Positions 1 through 6,736 of a stretch of DNA of 64,000 nucleotides are shown here, in pieces. The notes below the pieces were generated by a model, which did not search any database, was not told where the DNA came from, and saw only the letters and a program-made list of their open reading frames with translations. Every line of letters begins with the position of its first letter. The first letter of the stretch is position 1. The stretch covers positions 124,001-188,000 of the forward strand of contig CBFCYE010000002.1 in the NCBI GenBank assembly GCA_965602225.1, given 5' to 3'. The DNA is from Tenderia sp965602225. GTDB lineage: Bacteria; Pseudomonadota; Gammaproteobacteria; Tenderiales; Tenderiaceae. The translations under genes and the position numbers were made by a program.

Positions 1-221
1 GCAGCGTTATTTCACCGCGAGATCTGGCTATTAAAAAGGTTATCAGCAAAGGCAGCCGTATCAGCATTCTCGCCAAAACGGGCAGCATCACTGTTCGCAT
101 GCCCGGCCTGGCCCTTTCTGATGCTGGAACAGGCGACCAGATACAGGTGCAAAACCTTTCATCAAAGCGCAATATTCAGGCCACAGTTATGGGCCCTGGC
201 GTTGTAAAGGTAGCAATGTAA
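1..221 (+). CDS. flgA: FlgA, flagellar P-ring assembly chaperone (C-terminal part)
   Basis: The window opens inside this gene; the last 72 codons are visible, ending at TAA 219-221. FlgA is a periplasmic chaperone needed to assemble the flagellar P-ring. The visible part is the C-terminal SAF-like beta-clip, with the family pattern of a basic stretch, VRMPGLALSDAG, then GDQIQVQNLSSKR and a final VMGPGVVKV. Its place directly before flgM and flgN is the usual order in gammaproteobacteria, which supports the name. The N-terminus with its signal peptide is outside the window. Confidence 0.85.
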   Translation, partial: SVISPRDLAIKKVISKGSRISILAKTGSITVRMPGLALSDAGTGDQIQVQNLSSKRNIQATVMGPGVVKVAM

Positions 222-258
222 TGCATCATAAAAACACTATTATTACAGCCCCAACATC

Positions 259-285
259 TCAAGTTCTGGCTATCATGTCCGATAA
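259..285 (+). promoter_or_regulatory. Sigma-28 (FliA) promoter of flgM
   Basis: TCAAGTTC (259-266), an 11-base spacer and TCCGATAA (278-285) match the sigma-28 consensus TAAAGTTT-N11-GCCGATAA at 6/8 and 7/8 positions with exact spacing. It lies about 35 bases before the flgM start, and a TTAGGAG ribosome-binding site follows at 305-311. FliA-driven flgM is known in enteric and other gammaproteobacterial flagellar systems. Confidence 0.75.
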
Positions 286-320
286 AAAAGTAAAGCATTT
301 ATGCTTAGGAGCGTCTAATC

Positions 321-650
321 ATGCAAGTTGACACCTCAGGCTCAATCTCAAGCCTTTTACAAGGCACTAAAGAAGGCCAATCTGCCAAAACCCCCTCTAC
401 AGTTGAGCCACAAGCTCAGCCTCAGCCGCAATCACAACAAACAAGGCAAACAGATACCGTGACTTTTACTCAAGCAGCAGCTCAACTTGCTGAAGTTGAG
501 CAACACATAAGGTCGGCGTCGGTTACTGATACTCAAAGGATTGAGCAAGTACAGACAGCTATCAAAAATGGCAGCTATAACCCCGACCCAGTTCAGGTGG
601 CCGGTAAAGTGCTCAACTTTGAGTCTGCTTTAAATAGCATTCGCGCATAA
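321..650 (+). CDS. flgM: FlgM, anti-sigma-28 factor
   Basis: FlgM is a small, largely disordered protein that holds sigma-28 (FliA) inactive until the hook is complete and FlgM is exported. The 109 residues have a Gln/Pro-rich N-terminal half and the conserved C-terminal FliA-binding segment (about residues 65-105) with the pattern RIEQVQTAIKNGSYNPDP followed by VAGKVLNFESAL. The ATG follows TTAGGAG at good spacing. The gene sits between flgA and flgN, its usual place, and has its own sigma-28 promoter, which would give the known autoregulatory loop. Confidence 0.9.
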   Translation: MQVDTSGSISSLLQGTKEGQSAKTPSTVEPQAQPQPQSQQTRQTDTVTFTQAAAQLAEVEQHIRSASVTDTQRIEQVQTAIKNGSYNPDPVQVAGKVLNFESALNSIRA

Positions 651-670
651 CCCAAGGACGCAATCACGTT

Positions 671-1162
671 ATGAGCAACGTAGCGCTAGGCCAGCAGCTG
701 GAACAACTATTTCAGCAGCAAATCAATGCGGCAGCAGAATTACTTCAGCTGTTACAGGATGAGAATCAGGCGCTGATTCAGCGTGATTACGAACGCACAT
801 CACAACTTACAAAATTAAAACAGAGCAAGGGGACTGAGATTGATCTCTTAAACAATCAGCTCAGTAAAATGTTTGCAACAGCACAAGCGCCCAAGCTTCA
901 TGACGCTATTGATAAGCTTATAGCTGAGTTACCCAGCCAGCTAAGTGGCAAGCTCAAACAAATAAAATCAAAGCTGGAGCAAACCTCTCTTTCCTGCCAA
1001 GATCAAAACACCATCAATGGTCAGATAATTGCCGTAAACAAGCAATCTGCCGAAACAGCCCTGGCAATACTGCGCGGACAATTTTCTACTAACGAACTAA
1101 CCTATGGTGCTGGTGGCCAGCCAATCAAAGACAAGTTGGCAACATCTATTACCAAGGCTTGA
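671..1162 (+). CDS. flgN: FlgN, export chaperone for hook-associated proteins
   Basis: FlgN is a cytoplasmic chaperone that binds the hook-filament junction proteins FlgK and FlgL and escorts them to the flagellar export gate. The 163-residue protein is almost wholly helical and Gln/Leu-rich, with the family's N-terminal heptad pattern (LEQLFQQQINAAAELLQLL) and a C-terminal segment around TINGQIIAVNKQS typical of the FlgN family. An AAGGA sits 13 bases before the ATG. It follows flgM by 20 bases and is probably co-transcribed from the flgM sigma-28 promoter. Confidence 0.85.
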   Translation: MSNVALGQQLEQLFQQQINAAAELLQLLQDENQALIQRDYERTSQLTKLKQSKGTEIDLLNNQLSKMFATAQAPKLHDAIDKLIAELPSQLSGKLKQIKSKLEQTSLSCQDQNTINGQIIAVNKQSAETALAILRGQFSTNELTYGAGGQPIKDKLATSITKA

Positions 1163-1240
1163 TGACTTTAGTCAATTGTCTGTATTCTTGCTAACAAGCT
1201 CTCCCCGTTAATTAACTCAGGCTTGGTTGCATTGAAGTAG

Positions 1241-1945
1241 ATGGAAAAACTTTCCGATAAAATTCGCATACGCGCTTTCTTACAAAGGATGCTGGATAAA
1301 CGTGCCCTTCTAACCGTTTTAATCAATGGCCGCGAAGAACCATGCTCCTCTGCAATTATCAAGATCAACAGTGATGATGAAAGTTTCATTATTGATGAGC
1401 TAAAGCCGGAAGCCAGCAACCAACTGCTCAAAGAAAACCCTGTCATTCAACTCAAGGCGCAGCTGGATGGGATCAGTATTAAGTGCCAGGCAGAAATCAG
1501 TGAGTTTGGCCAAGATGACAACATCCTATTCTATAAGCTGGCCATACCTGATGAAGTCGAATATCACCAACGCCGTCAGGCGGTCAGGATCAGGTTGAGT
1601 GCAGCATACCCTCTACCCGTCACATTCAATGCTATAAATGGCGAAAGTTTTGAAGGTGAAATAAAAGACATCTCTATCGGTGGGATCAGAGCCAGATTCA
1701 AACAAGACCTGTCAAAAAGCCTGGAAAACTGCCAGCATCTAAGCTGTTCTTTTCTGCTCCCGCCTGATAACAAACAGACGCTTAACTGTGATCTTGTAAT
1801 TCGCGTTATCAAACATAAAAAAGATCAATTTGGCCCCAGCTTTTTAGGTGGCGAGTTCATGGACATGCCCAAACCTCTCGAAAGACAACTACAGCGTTCA
1901 ATCATGACCTTGCAGCGCGCCTCACGACAAAAAGACAACATATAG
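1241..1945 (+). CDS. ycgR: YcgR-like flagellar brake protein (PilZ)
   Basis: The protein has 234 residues: an N-terminal YcgR domain (about 1-105) and a C-terminal PilZ domain (about 108-225). The c-di-GMP binding motifs are complete: RxxxR at residues 112-116 (RRQAVR) and DxSxxG at 143-148 (DISIGG). In the YcgR family, c-di-GMP-bound protein interacts with the motor and slows or biases rotation. Its position directly after flgN suggests it belongs to the flgMN transcription unit. The start is an ATG with only a weak GAAG upstream, so initiation could be poor. It would be a receptor for c-di-GMP made by WspR and the GGDEF-EAL protein of this window. Confidence 0.85.
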   Translation: MEKLSDKIRIRAFLQRMLDKRALLTVLINGREEPCSSAIIKINSDDESFIIDELKPEASNQLLKENPVIQLKAQLDGISIKCQAEISEFGQDDNILFYKLAIPDEVEYHQRRQAVRIRLSAAYPLPVTFNAINGESFEGEIKDISIGGIRARFKQDLSKSLENCQHLSCSFLLPPDNKQTLNCDLVIRVIKHKKDQFGPSFLGGEFMDMPKPLERQLQRSIMTLQRASRQKDNI

Positions 1946-1991
1946 TTCCATCATCAGCGCTACGGTTATATACTCCTGCCCCACCTCATAC

Positions 1992-2068
1992 GCCCCGGTA
2001 GCTCAGCTGTATAGAGCAATCCCCTCCTAAGGGATAGGTCGCAGGTTAGAATCCTGCCCGGGGCACCA
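1992..2068 (+). tRNA. tRNA-Arg (anticodon CCT)
   Basis: A complete 77-base cloverleaf with encoded CCA. The acceptor stem GCCCCGG pairs fully with CCGGGGC. The D-stem GCTC/GAGC, anticodon stem ATCCC/GGGAT and T-stem GCAGG/CCTGC are all perfect. The anticodon loop CTCCTAA gives CCT, reading AGG. The T-loop is TTAGAAT instead of TTCGAAT (position 56 is A) and the D-loop has T instead of G at position 19, so the elbow pair 19-56 is U-A instead of G-C. The two changes compensate each other, so the tRNA is likely functional. The 3' end is the left boundary of an accessory insert. Confidence 0.95.
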
Positions 2069-2171
2069 TTCTCACCCGCCCATAACAACCACAAAATTAT
2101 TGACGTATCTTCCTTTAGGGAAACGCGGCTCTAAGCCTTTTAGATAAACTCTACCCCAGCTTTTCTTCAGG

Positions 2172-3203
2172 TTAATCATTAGCTTGCGCTCGAGAGATCA
2201 TCTGTTCAATTCGTGATGTCGTATTAACGGATACCAGATTGATATCTGGATGATTGTTAACGAATACGCGGAACGCCTCATCAGCAAAAGCTTGGCCAAT
2301 CCTATCCACTCCCTCAAAATCGAGCATGACCGTGCGGAACCGCTCAACTCGATTCAATATTCGTTTAGCCTGGGACCGAGATACGAGGCTCTCTCCCTCA
2401 TAAAGTGCCAGCCGTACAGGAACCACTGTTCTCTCAAAGCGATAATCGTCAGGGCCTCCACTGTATTCATCAAAAACTGTCCCTAAGTCCTTAGTGCTAT
2501 CTAAGGCAATATCCATGAATACGGTCGTGCCCTCTTTGTCGTGCTCGTTATGAAGAAGGAAGTCATTGGCAATATTATCGCTGTGAGTAAAACATAGGTC
2601 ACCAGAATCAATATGAAAGTAATCAAATGATCTGCTGGTAAAAAAGATACCTTCCCCTGTGTGGTTGTCAGGATCGGTGGTCAGTTTCCCCTTGCTAAGC
2701 TCCAACATCGATTCTCTTGGGTCAGGAAGATCAAGCAGTCGAGCAATGCGCTTAAAGATGCCTTCTCCATCATCTATGATCCGAATTGAAACCTCTTTCT
2801 CATTGCGTCTAGCATAAACAGTGACTGATTCCCCCTCAGAGTGATCAATTGCGTTGTTTAGCATCTCGGTGAAACCGTAATGACAGATCTCAGCCACAGC
2901 ATCTGGTAGGCCATCGAAGATGAACGAAAAGTCCTTGCGATGAACAATGTGCTCGTCCAGGTCAGAAAGGAGGTAGCGCGCGGAATGCTCGCGGATAGGA
3001 CCTAATGAGTAGATCCTGGCTCTTGTGTGGCCAGTAGCAACCAACTGACCTTCTTTTACCAGCGCGGCTAAATGCCTATGTACCGACTGCCTGGAAACAT
3101 TAAACGCCGCAGAAGCAGTTGAGACAATATCCTGACGACCAGCGCGCACGGCGTCGATCAGGAAGTTCCTTATTACTTTAGTACGACTTGTTATCTTAGA
3201 CAT
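2172..3203 (-). CDS. Winged-HTH / GHKL ATPase / STAS-like (DUF4325) protein
   Basis: The protein has 343 residues in three parts. Residues about 5-67 form a winged helix-turn-helix (SRQSVHRHLAAL as recognition region). Residues about 95-235 form a GHKL ATP-binding domain with N-box EMLNNAIDH (113-121), DDGEG (144-148) and TGEGIFF (182-188). Residues about 255-340 resemble the STAS-like DUF4325 domain. No histidine-kinase H-box is seen, so this is more like an anti-sigma-type ATPase joined to its STAS partner and to a DNA-binding head than a sensor kinase. The ATG lies two bases from the first of four GTAAACTT repeats, which suggests autoregulation. It is the only gene inside the tRNA-bounded insert. 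The domain calls are confident; the cellular role is unknown. Confidence 0.75.
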   Translation of the reverse strand: MSKITSRTKVIRNFLIDAVRAGRQDIVSTASAAFNVSRQSVHRHLAALVKEGQLVATGHTRARIYSLGPIREHSARYLLSDLDEHIVHRKDFSFIFDGLPDAVAEICHYGFTEMLNNAIDHSEGESVTVYARRNEKEVSIRIIDDGEGIFKRIARLLDLPDPRESMLELSKGKLTTDPDNHTGEGIFFTSRSFDYFHIDSGDLCFTHSDNIANDFLLHNEHDKEGTTVFMDIALDSTKDLGTVFDEYSGGPDDYRFERTVVPVRLALYEGESLVSRSQAKRILNRVERFRTVMLDFEGVDRIGQAFADEAFRVFVNNHPDINLVSVNTTSRIEQMISRAQAND

Positions 3204-3204
3204 T

Positions 3205-3288
3205 GTAAACTTTTAGCTCTTGGATTTCACAACATAGTAAACTTTTTAGAGAAACATAGTAAACTACCGAAAGCTTTAAAGTAAACTT
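3205..3288. promoter_or_regulatory. Four-copy GTAAACTT operator of the HTH-GHKL-STAS gene
   Basis: GTAAACTT occurs at 3205, 3237 and 3281, with GTAAACTA at 3259, all in one orientation. The start-to-start distances are 32, 22 and 22 bases, close to 3, 2 and 2 helical turns, so all copies face the same side. Two of them share the longer core ACATAGTAAACT. On the gene's strand, TTTACT and TACTAT 18 bases apart form a weak sigma-70-like promoter lying inside the repeats. Binding by the gene's own HTH domain is inference. Confidence 0.6.
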
Positions 3289-3706
3289 AAATCAAAGAGA
3301 ATCCGAGCGGATTTATTACTCATTTAAAGACATGCCACAGTGAAATTCTGTTGTCGATACAAGTAAGACTTAGTAATTACCAGGTAATCTTAAGACTAGG
3401 CTAACCCTGCCCGATCAAGTTCAAACGTTTACACCTACATTACTTTCCACCTATTCGCAGACTCGATTGTTGTTAATACCGACCACATAACAATGAGTTA
3501 TAATGCCGGCCAACTATTTGACACGCCAAAAGCTATGGTTAGCGGTAAAACCTGCTCGGGGCACCATTTATCTACCCAACCACCCCCTCTTTATATAAAA
3601 ATATGATATTAAATATAATTATTAATTAATTTATCTTATATAAAATAAACGCTATCCTGTCGCATACATCTAAGTAGTTGCCACAGGCAAGACGGAATAA
3701 CATCTT
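3289..3706. other. Gene-free stretch upstream of the sulfite reductase gene
   Basis: No coding sequence is seen. The left part is the end of the tRNA-bounded insert and contains the tRNA 3'-end copy at 3551-3568. Bases 3595-3650 are very AT-rich and include TATAAAAT-like stretches that could be the -10 region of the downstream gene. TTGCCACAGGCAA (3678-3690), a 13-base palindrome, lies just before the start codon and recurs once elsewhere, at 28996-29008. Confidence 0.5.
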
Positions 3707-5404
3707 ATGAGCACAAATCCGCTATCCATTCCCCCCATAAATAGAGATGAAACTGCGCAGCGGCCGGGCATGTTTATCTATGGTCAGGTTGATCAGCAGC
3801 TGATTGACGAGCGAGTAGCCCAATTTAGGGATCAAACCCGGCGCTATCTGGCTGGCAAACTGAGCGAGGACGAGTTTTTGGCCTTGCGCCTGATGAATGG
3901 CGTTTATGTCCAGACCCATGCGCCTATGATGCGTATTGCTATTCCTTATGGCCTGTTCTCAAGCGAACAAATGCGTATGCTTGCCCATATCGCCCGCACC
4001 TATGACAAAGGCTATGGCCATTTCACTACACGCCAGAACATCCAGTTCAACTGGCTCAAGATAGCTGAAATCCCAGATCTTCTGGCCGACCTGGCCTCAG
4101 TACAAATGCATGCCATTCAGACTAGCGGTAACTGTATTCGTAACACCACCACTGATCCACTTGCCGGGGTTGCTGGTGACGAATTGGAAGACCCGCGGCC
4201 CTACTGCGAAATCATCCGCCAGTGGTCAACGCTACATCCTGAATTCGCCCATCTACCACGCAAATTCAAGATTGCCGTCTCAGGCGCACAAAAAGACCGC
4301 GCTGTCACTCTGGTACACGATATTGCACTCAGTCTGGTCAAAAACGATGCCGGCGAAATAGGTTTTAAGGTCAGCGTCGGTGGTGGCCTTGGTCGCACGC
4401 CGATGATTGCCCAGACTGTTCGACCATTTCTAGAAAAGCAACATTTGCTGTCTTACCTTGAGGCAGTGCTGCGAATCTACAATCTCAAAGGCCGCCGCGA
4501 CAACAAATACAAAGCGCGCATCAAAATCCTGGTCGGCAGCATGGGCGTCGAGGCCTTCAGCAAACTGGTCGAAGCAGAGTGGCTGCAGATCAAAGACAGT
4601 ATGATCCTGGATCAGGCCGAAATTGATCGGGTTAAGGCCCACTTCAGCCCTTTTGCTTACGACACGGCAACTGAGCAAACCGTAACCAATAACCCGGCCT
4701 TTAACCGTTGGCTCGAACACAACACCAGCGACCATAAAGTCCCTGGCTACAGCGTCGTTCATGTGTCTCTCAAATCGCCTCAGGCTGCCCCTGGTGACAT
4801 CAGCGCGGCGCAAATGGATATAGTCGCCTCGTTGGCCGAACAATACAGCTTCGGCCTGCTACGCAGCACCTACGACCAGAATCTGGTGTTCGCTGACGTC
4901 AAACAGGCTGACCTGTTCGATTTGTGGCAAGCGCTTGATGCTGCTGATTTGGCAACACCAACCATCGGCACCCTTAACGACATGATCTGCTGCCCCGGTC
5001 TGGACTTCTGTGCTCTCGCCAATGCCAGCTCAATTGATGTTGCTGCAGATATCCAAAATCGATTTCAGCAGCTTGATTATCTCTATGACCTGGGTGAGAT
5101 CGACCTCAAGATGTCGGGCTGCATGAATGGCTGTGCCCATCACTCGATTGGCCACATTGGCATCCTCGGTGTCGATAAAAAGGGCGTCGAGTGGTATCAG
5201 TTCACGCTGGGCGGCTTTTCTGAAACCGAGGCCAAACTGGGACAACGACTGGGACGCGCCATTGCCAAGGCCGATGTTGCCGATACCGTCGAAAAGATCG
5301 CCCAGGTCTATATTGAACAGCGCCAAGCAAACGAACGTTTTGTCGATACTTTCTACCGCATTGGCATCGAGCCCTTCAAAGGACGCGTCTATGAAACTAA
5401 TTAA
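3707..5404 (+). CDS. cysI: Sulfite/nitrite reductase hemoprotein (CysI-like)
   Basis: This 565-residue siroheme/[4Fe-4S] protein reduces sulfite to sulfide in assimilation. The cluster-siroheme ligands are the expected four cysteines: CCPGLDFC (Cx5C, about residues 428-434) and SGCMNGCAHH (Cx3C, about 470-476). The duplicated ferredoxin-reductase-like halves are present, with YGHFTTRQNIQFNW near residue 103. It belongs to the short proteobacterial nitrite/sulfite reductase group whose gene is followed by a DUF934 gene, as here; the two overlap by 14 bases. No cysH or cysG is next to it. Nitrite reduction is a possible side activity. The start is the ATG at 3707. Confidence 0.9.
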   Translation: MSTNPLSIPPINRDETAQRPGMFIYGQVDQQLIDERVAQFRDQTRRYLAGKLSEDEFLALRLMNGVYVQTHAPMMRIAIPYGLFSSEQMRMLAHIARTYDKGYGHFTTRQNIQFNWLKIAEIPDLLADLASVQMHAIQTSGNCIRNTTTDPLAGVAGDELEDPRPYCEIIRQWSTLHPEFAHLPRKFKIAVSGAQKDRAVTLVHDIALSLVKNDAGEIGFKVSVGGGLGRTPMIAQTVRPFLEKQHLLSYLEAVLRIYNLKGRRDNKYKARIKILVGSMGVEAFSKLVEAEWLQIKDSMILDQAEIDRVKAHFSPFAYDTATEQTVTNNPAFNRWLEHNTSDHKVPGYSVVHVSLKSPQAAPGDISAAQMDIVASLAEQYSFGLLRSTYDQNLVFADVKQADLFDLWQALDAADLATPTIGTLNDMICCPGLDFCALANASSIDVAADIQNRFQQLDYLYDLGEIDLKMSGCMNGCAHHSIGHIGILGVDKKGVEWYQFTLGGFSETEAKLGQRLGRAIAKADVADTVEKIAQVYIEQRQANERFVDTFYRIGIEPFKGRVYETN

Positions 5405-5885
5405 AAATCGCCAGATCGTTGCAGACAGCTGGCAAACCATTGCTGATGAAAGCAACATTAAGCAACTGCCTGGCGGCAAGCTAATTGTCTCACTCGCTTT
5501 CTGGAACGATCACAAGCAAGCCCTGATAGCGCGTGATGATGACCTAGGCATTAGACTCAACCCTGAAGATGACGTGACTGATATCGCCGCTGACCTTGCC
5601 AGCTTTGCACTGGTAGCTTTACAGTTTCCAGCCTTTCGTGATGGCCGCGCCTATTCACAGGCCAGGAACTTACGTCAACACCATGGCTATCAAGGCGAGA
5701 TCCGCGCCAGCGGTAACGTCTTGCGTGATCAACTGGCATTCATGGAACGGGTTGGTTTCAACAGTTTTGAGATCGACAGTCATCAAGATATCAACGATGC
5801 CATCAACGGCTTTGATGAAATCGACATCAAATATCAGTCATCATCTGACGAGCCACTCCCCCTCTATAAGCGGGCCACGGCTTAA
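5391..5885 (+). CDS. DUF934 protein, sulfite-reductase partner
   Basis: This 164-residue DUF934 protein starts at ATG 5391, inside the last codons of the sulfite reductase gene, so the two are translationally coupled. DUF934 genes are nearly always found beside this type of sulfite reductase and often beside cysH; the family has no established biochemical role. Typical features are ALVALQFPAFRDGRAYSQARNL in the middle (about residues 70-90), then GNVLRDQLAFMERVGFNSFE. An accessory role in sulfite reduction is inferred from context. The neighbouring cysH of other genomes is absent. A strong terminator follows directly. Confidence 0.8.
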   Translation: MKLIKNRQIVADSWQTIADESNIKQLPGGKLIVSLAFWNDHKQALIARDDDLGIRLNPEDDVTDIAADLASFALVALQFPAFRDGRAYSQARNLRQHHGYQGEIRASGNVLRDQLAFMERVGFNSFEIDSHQDINDAINGFDEIDIKYQSSSDEPLPLYKRATA

Positions 5886-5923
5886 ACATAAAAAAGGCGA
5901 CTCAATGGTCGCCTTTTTTATGT
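5886..5923. terminator. Bidirectional terminator between DUF934 gene and dsbC
   Basis: A perfect 16-base inverted repeat (ACATAAAAAAGGCGAC / GTCGCCTTTTTTATGT) with loop TCAATG. The GC-rich inner stem is flanked by A-runs and T-runs, so it can stop transcripts from both convergent genes. Confidence 0.9.
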
Positions 5924-5942
5924 TGCTCTATTTTCAGAACCG

Positions 5943-6665
5943 CTACAGAGCCGCAGCCTCAGCCAGCAGCTTCTCGTATTGCTCCACAGGAAGATACCCT
6001 GGCATTATCTGACCATTGGCAAGAACAGACGCTGGCGTCCCTGTCAGGCCAAGCTTTCTAACCAAGGCCATGTGCTCATCCACCGGGTTATCACAAGTTT
6101 TTTCAGCGACAGGCTTACCCAATTTGGCCTGGGTGAGTGCTTCTTGCCGATTCTCAGCACACCAAACTGAAACTGCCTTTTTATATGATTTTGAATCTTT
6201 GCCGGCGCGTGGAAAAAACAGATATCGCACTTCAATACCACGTTTATTCAACTCATCGATTTCCGTATGCATGCGACGACAATAGCCACAATCAATATCA
6301 GTAAACACAGTGACACGATGCTTTACTTCTTTGGGCGAAAAAATAATCATCTTTGATTCGTCAACCGAGTTGATCAAACCTATGCGCCCCTCAGCACGCT
6401 TGTCTTCAGTCAGATTTTTTTCAGCCTTGATATCCACCAAACTACCATTCAACAGATAACGACCATCAGCCGAGACATAAAACACCTCCAAACCGAAAAT
6501 AACCTCATACATACCTTCAAGCGGGCTCTGTTTAATACTGTCTGGCTCAACCCCGGGGATAACCTTTTTTACTGCGGCTCGCACCTTGTCCACATCCGAT
6601 GCCGCCATGACGTTGCCCGAAAAGCCCAGCGCAAACATCAAACTGATCATTACAACTCGAAACAT
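5943..6665 (-). CDS. dsbC: DsbC, periplasmic disulfide isomerase
   Basis: DsbC rearranges wrong disulfide bonds in periplasmic proteins and is kept reduced by DsbD. The 240-residue product has a signal peptide (about residues 1-21, ending VMAA), an N-terminal dimerisation domain (about 22-80) and a thioredoxin-fold domain with the active site CGYC at 126-129. A second cysteine pair (VWCAENR and AEKTCDNPV) matches the structural disulfide of DsbC. The cis-proline loop is LTGTPAS. GGGAAGAA precedes the ATG at good distance. It lies downstream of xerD, as in enterobacteria. Confidence 0.92.
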   Translation of the reverse strand: MFRVVMISLMFALGFSGNVMAASDVDKVRAAVKKVIPGVEPDSIKQSPLEGMYEVIFGLEVFYVSADGRYLLNGSLVDIKAEKNLTEDKRAEGRIGLINSVDESKMIIFSPKEVKHRVTVFTDIDCGYCRRMHTEIDELNKRGIEVRYLFFPRAGKDSKSYKKAVSVWCAENRQEALTQAKLGKPVAEKTCDNPVDEHMALVRKLGLTGTPASVLANGQIMPGYLPVEQYEKLLAEAAAL

Positions 6666-6736
6666 AACTAGTTCTTCCCAAATAGACTGTAAAGTTTGAG
6701 CCCATTATAACCGCAGGGTTCAATCAAGCAGAGCAT

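Larger units (their letters stand above)
2053..3568. mobile_element. Putative tRNA-Arg-associated insert (about 1.5 kb)
   Basis: The last bases of tRNA-Arg (2053-2070, CCTGCCCGGGGCACCATT) recur at 3551-3568 with one change (17 of 18 identical). Direct repeats of a tRNA 3' end are the usual mark of site-specific integration, with the tRNA copy kept intact. The segment between holds one gene, the HTH-GHKL-STAS protein, and no integrase, so it would be a remnant, or an element moved in trans. The alternative is a decayed tandem tRNA duplication: the right copy keeps only the T-arm 3' side, acceptor 3' strand and CCA. Integration is inference; the repeat is seen directly. Confidence 0.5.

Noticed and set aside
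5127..5390. Long N-terminal extension of the DUF934 protein
   Set aside because: It overlaps the sulfite reductase gene out of frame; the family N-terminus begins at the ATG at 5391.
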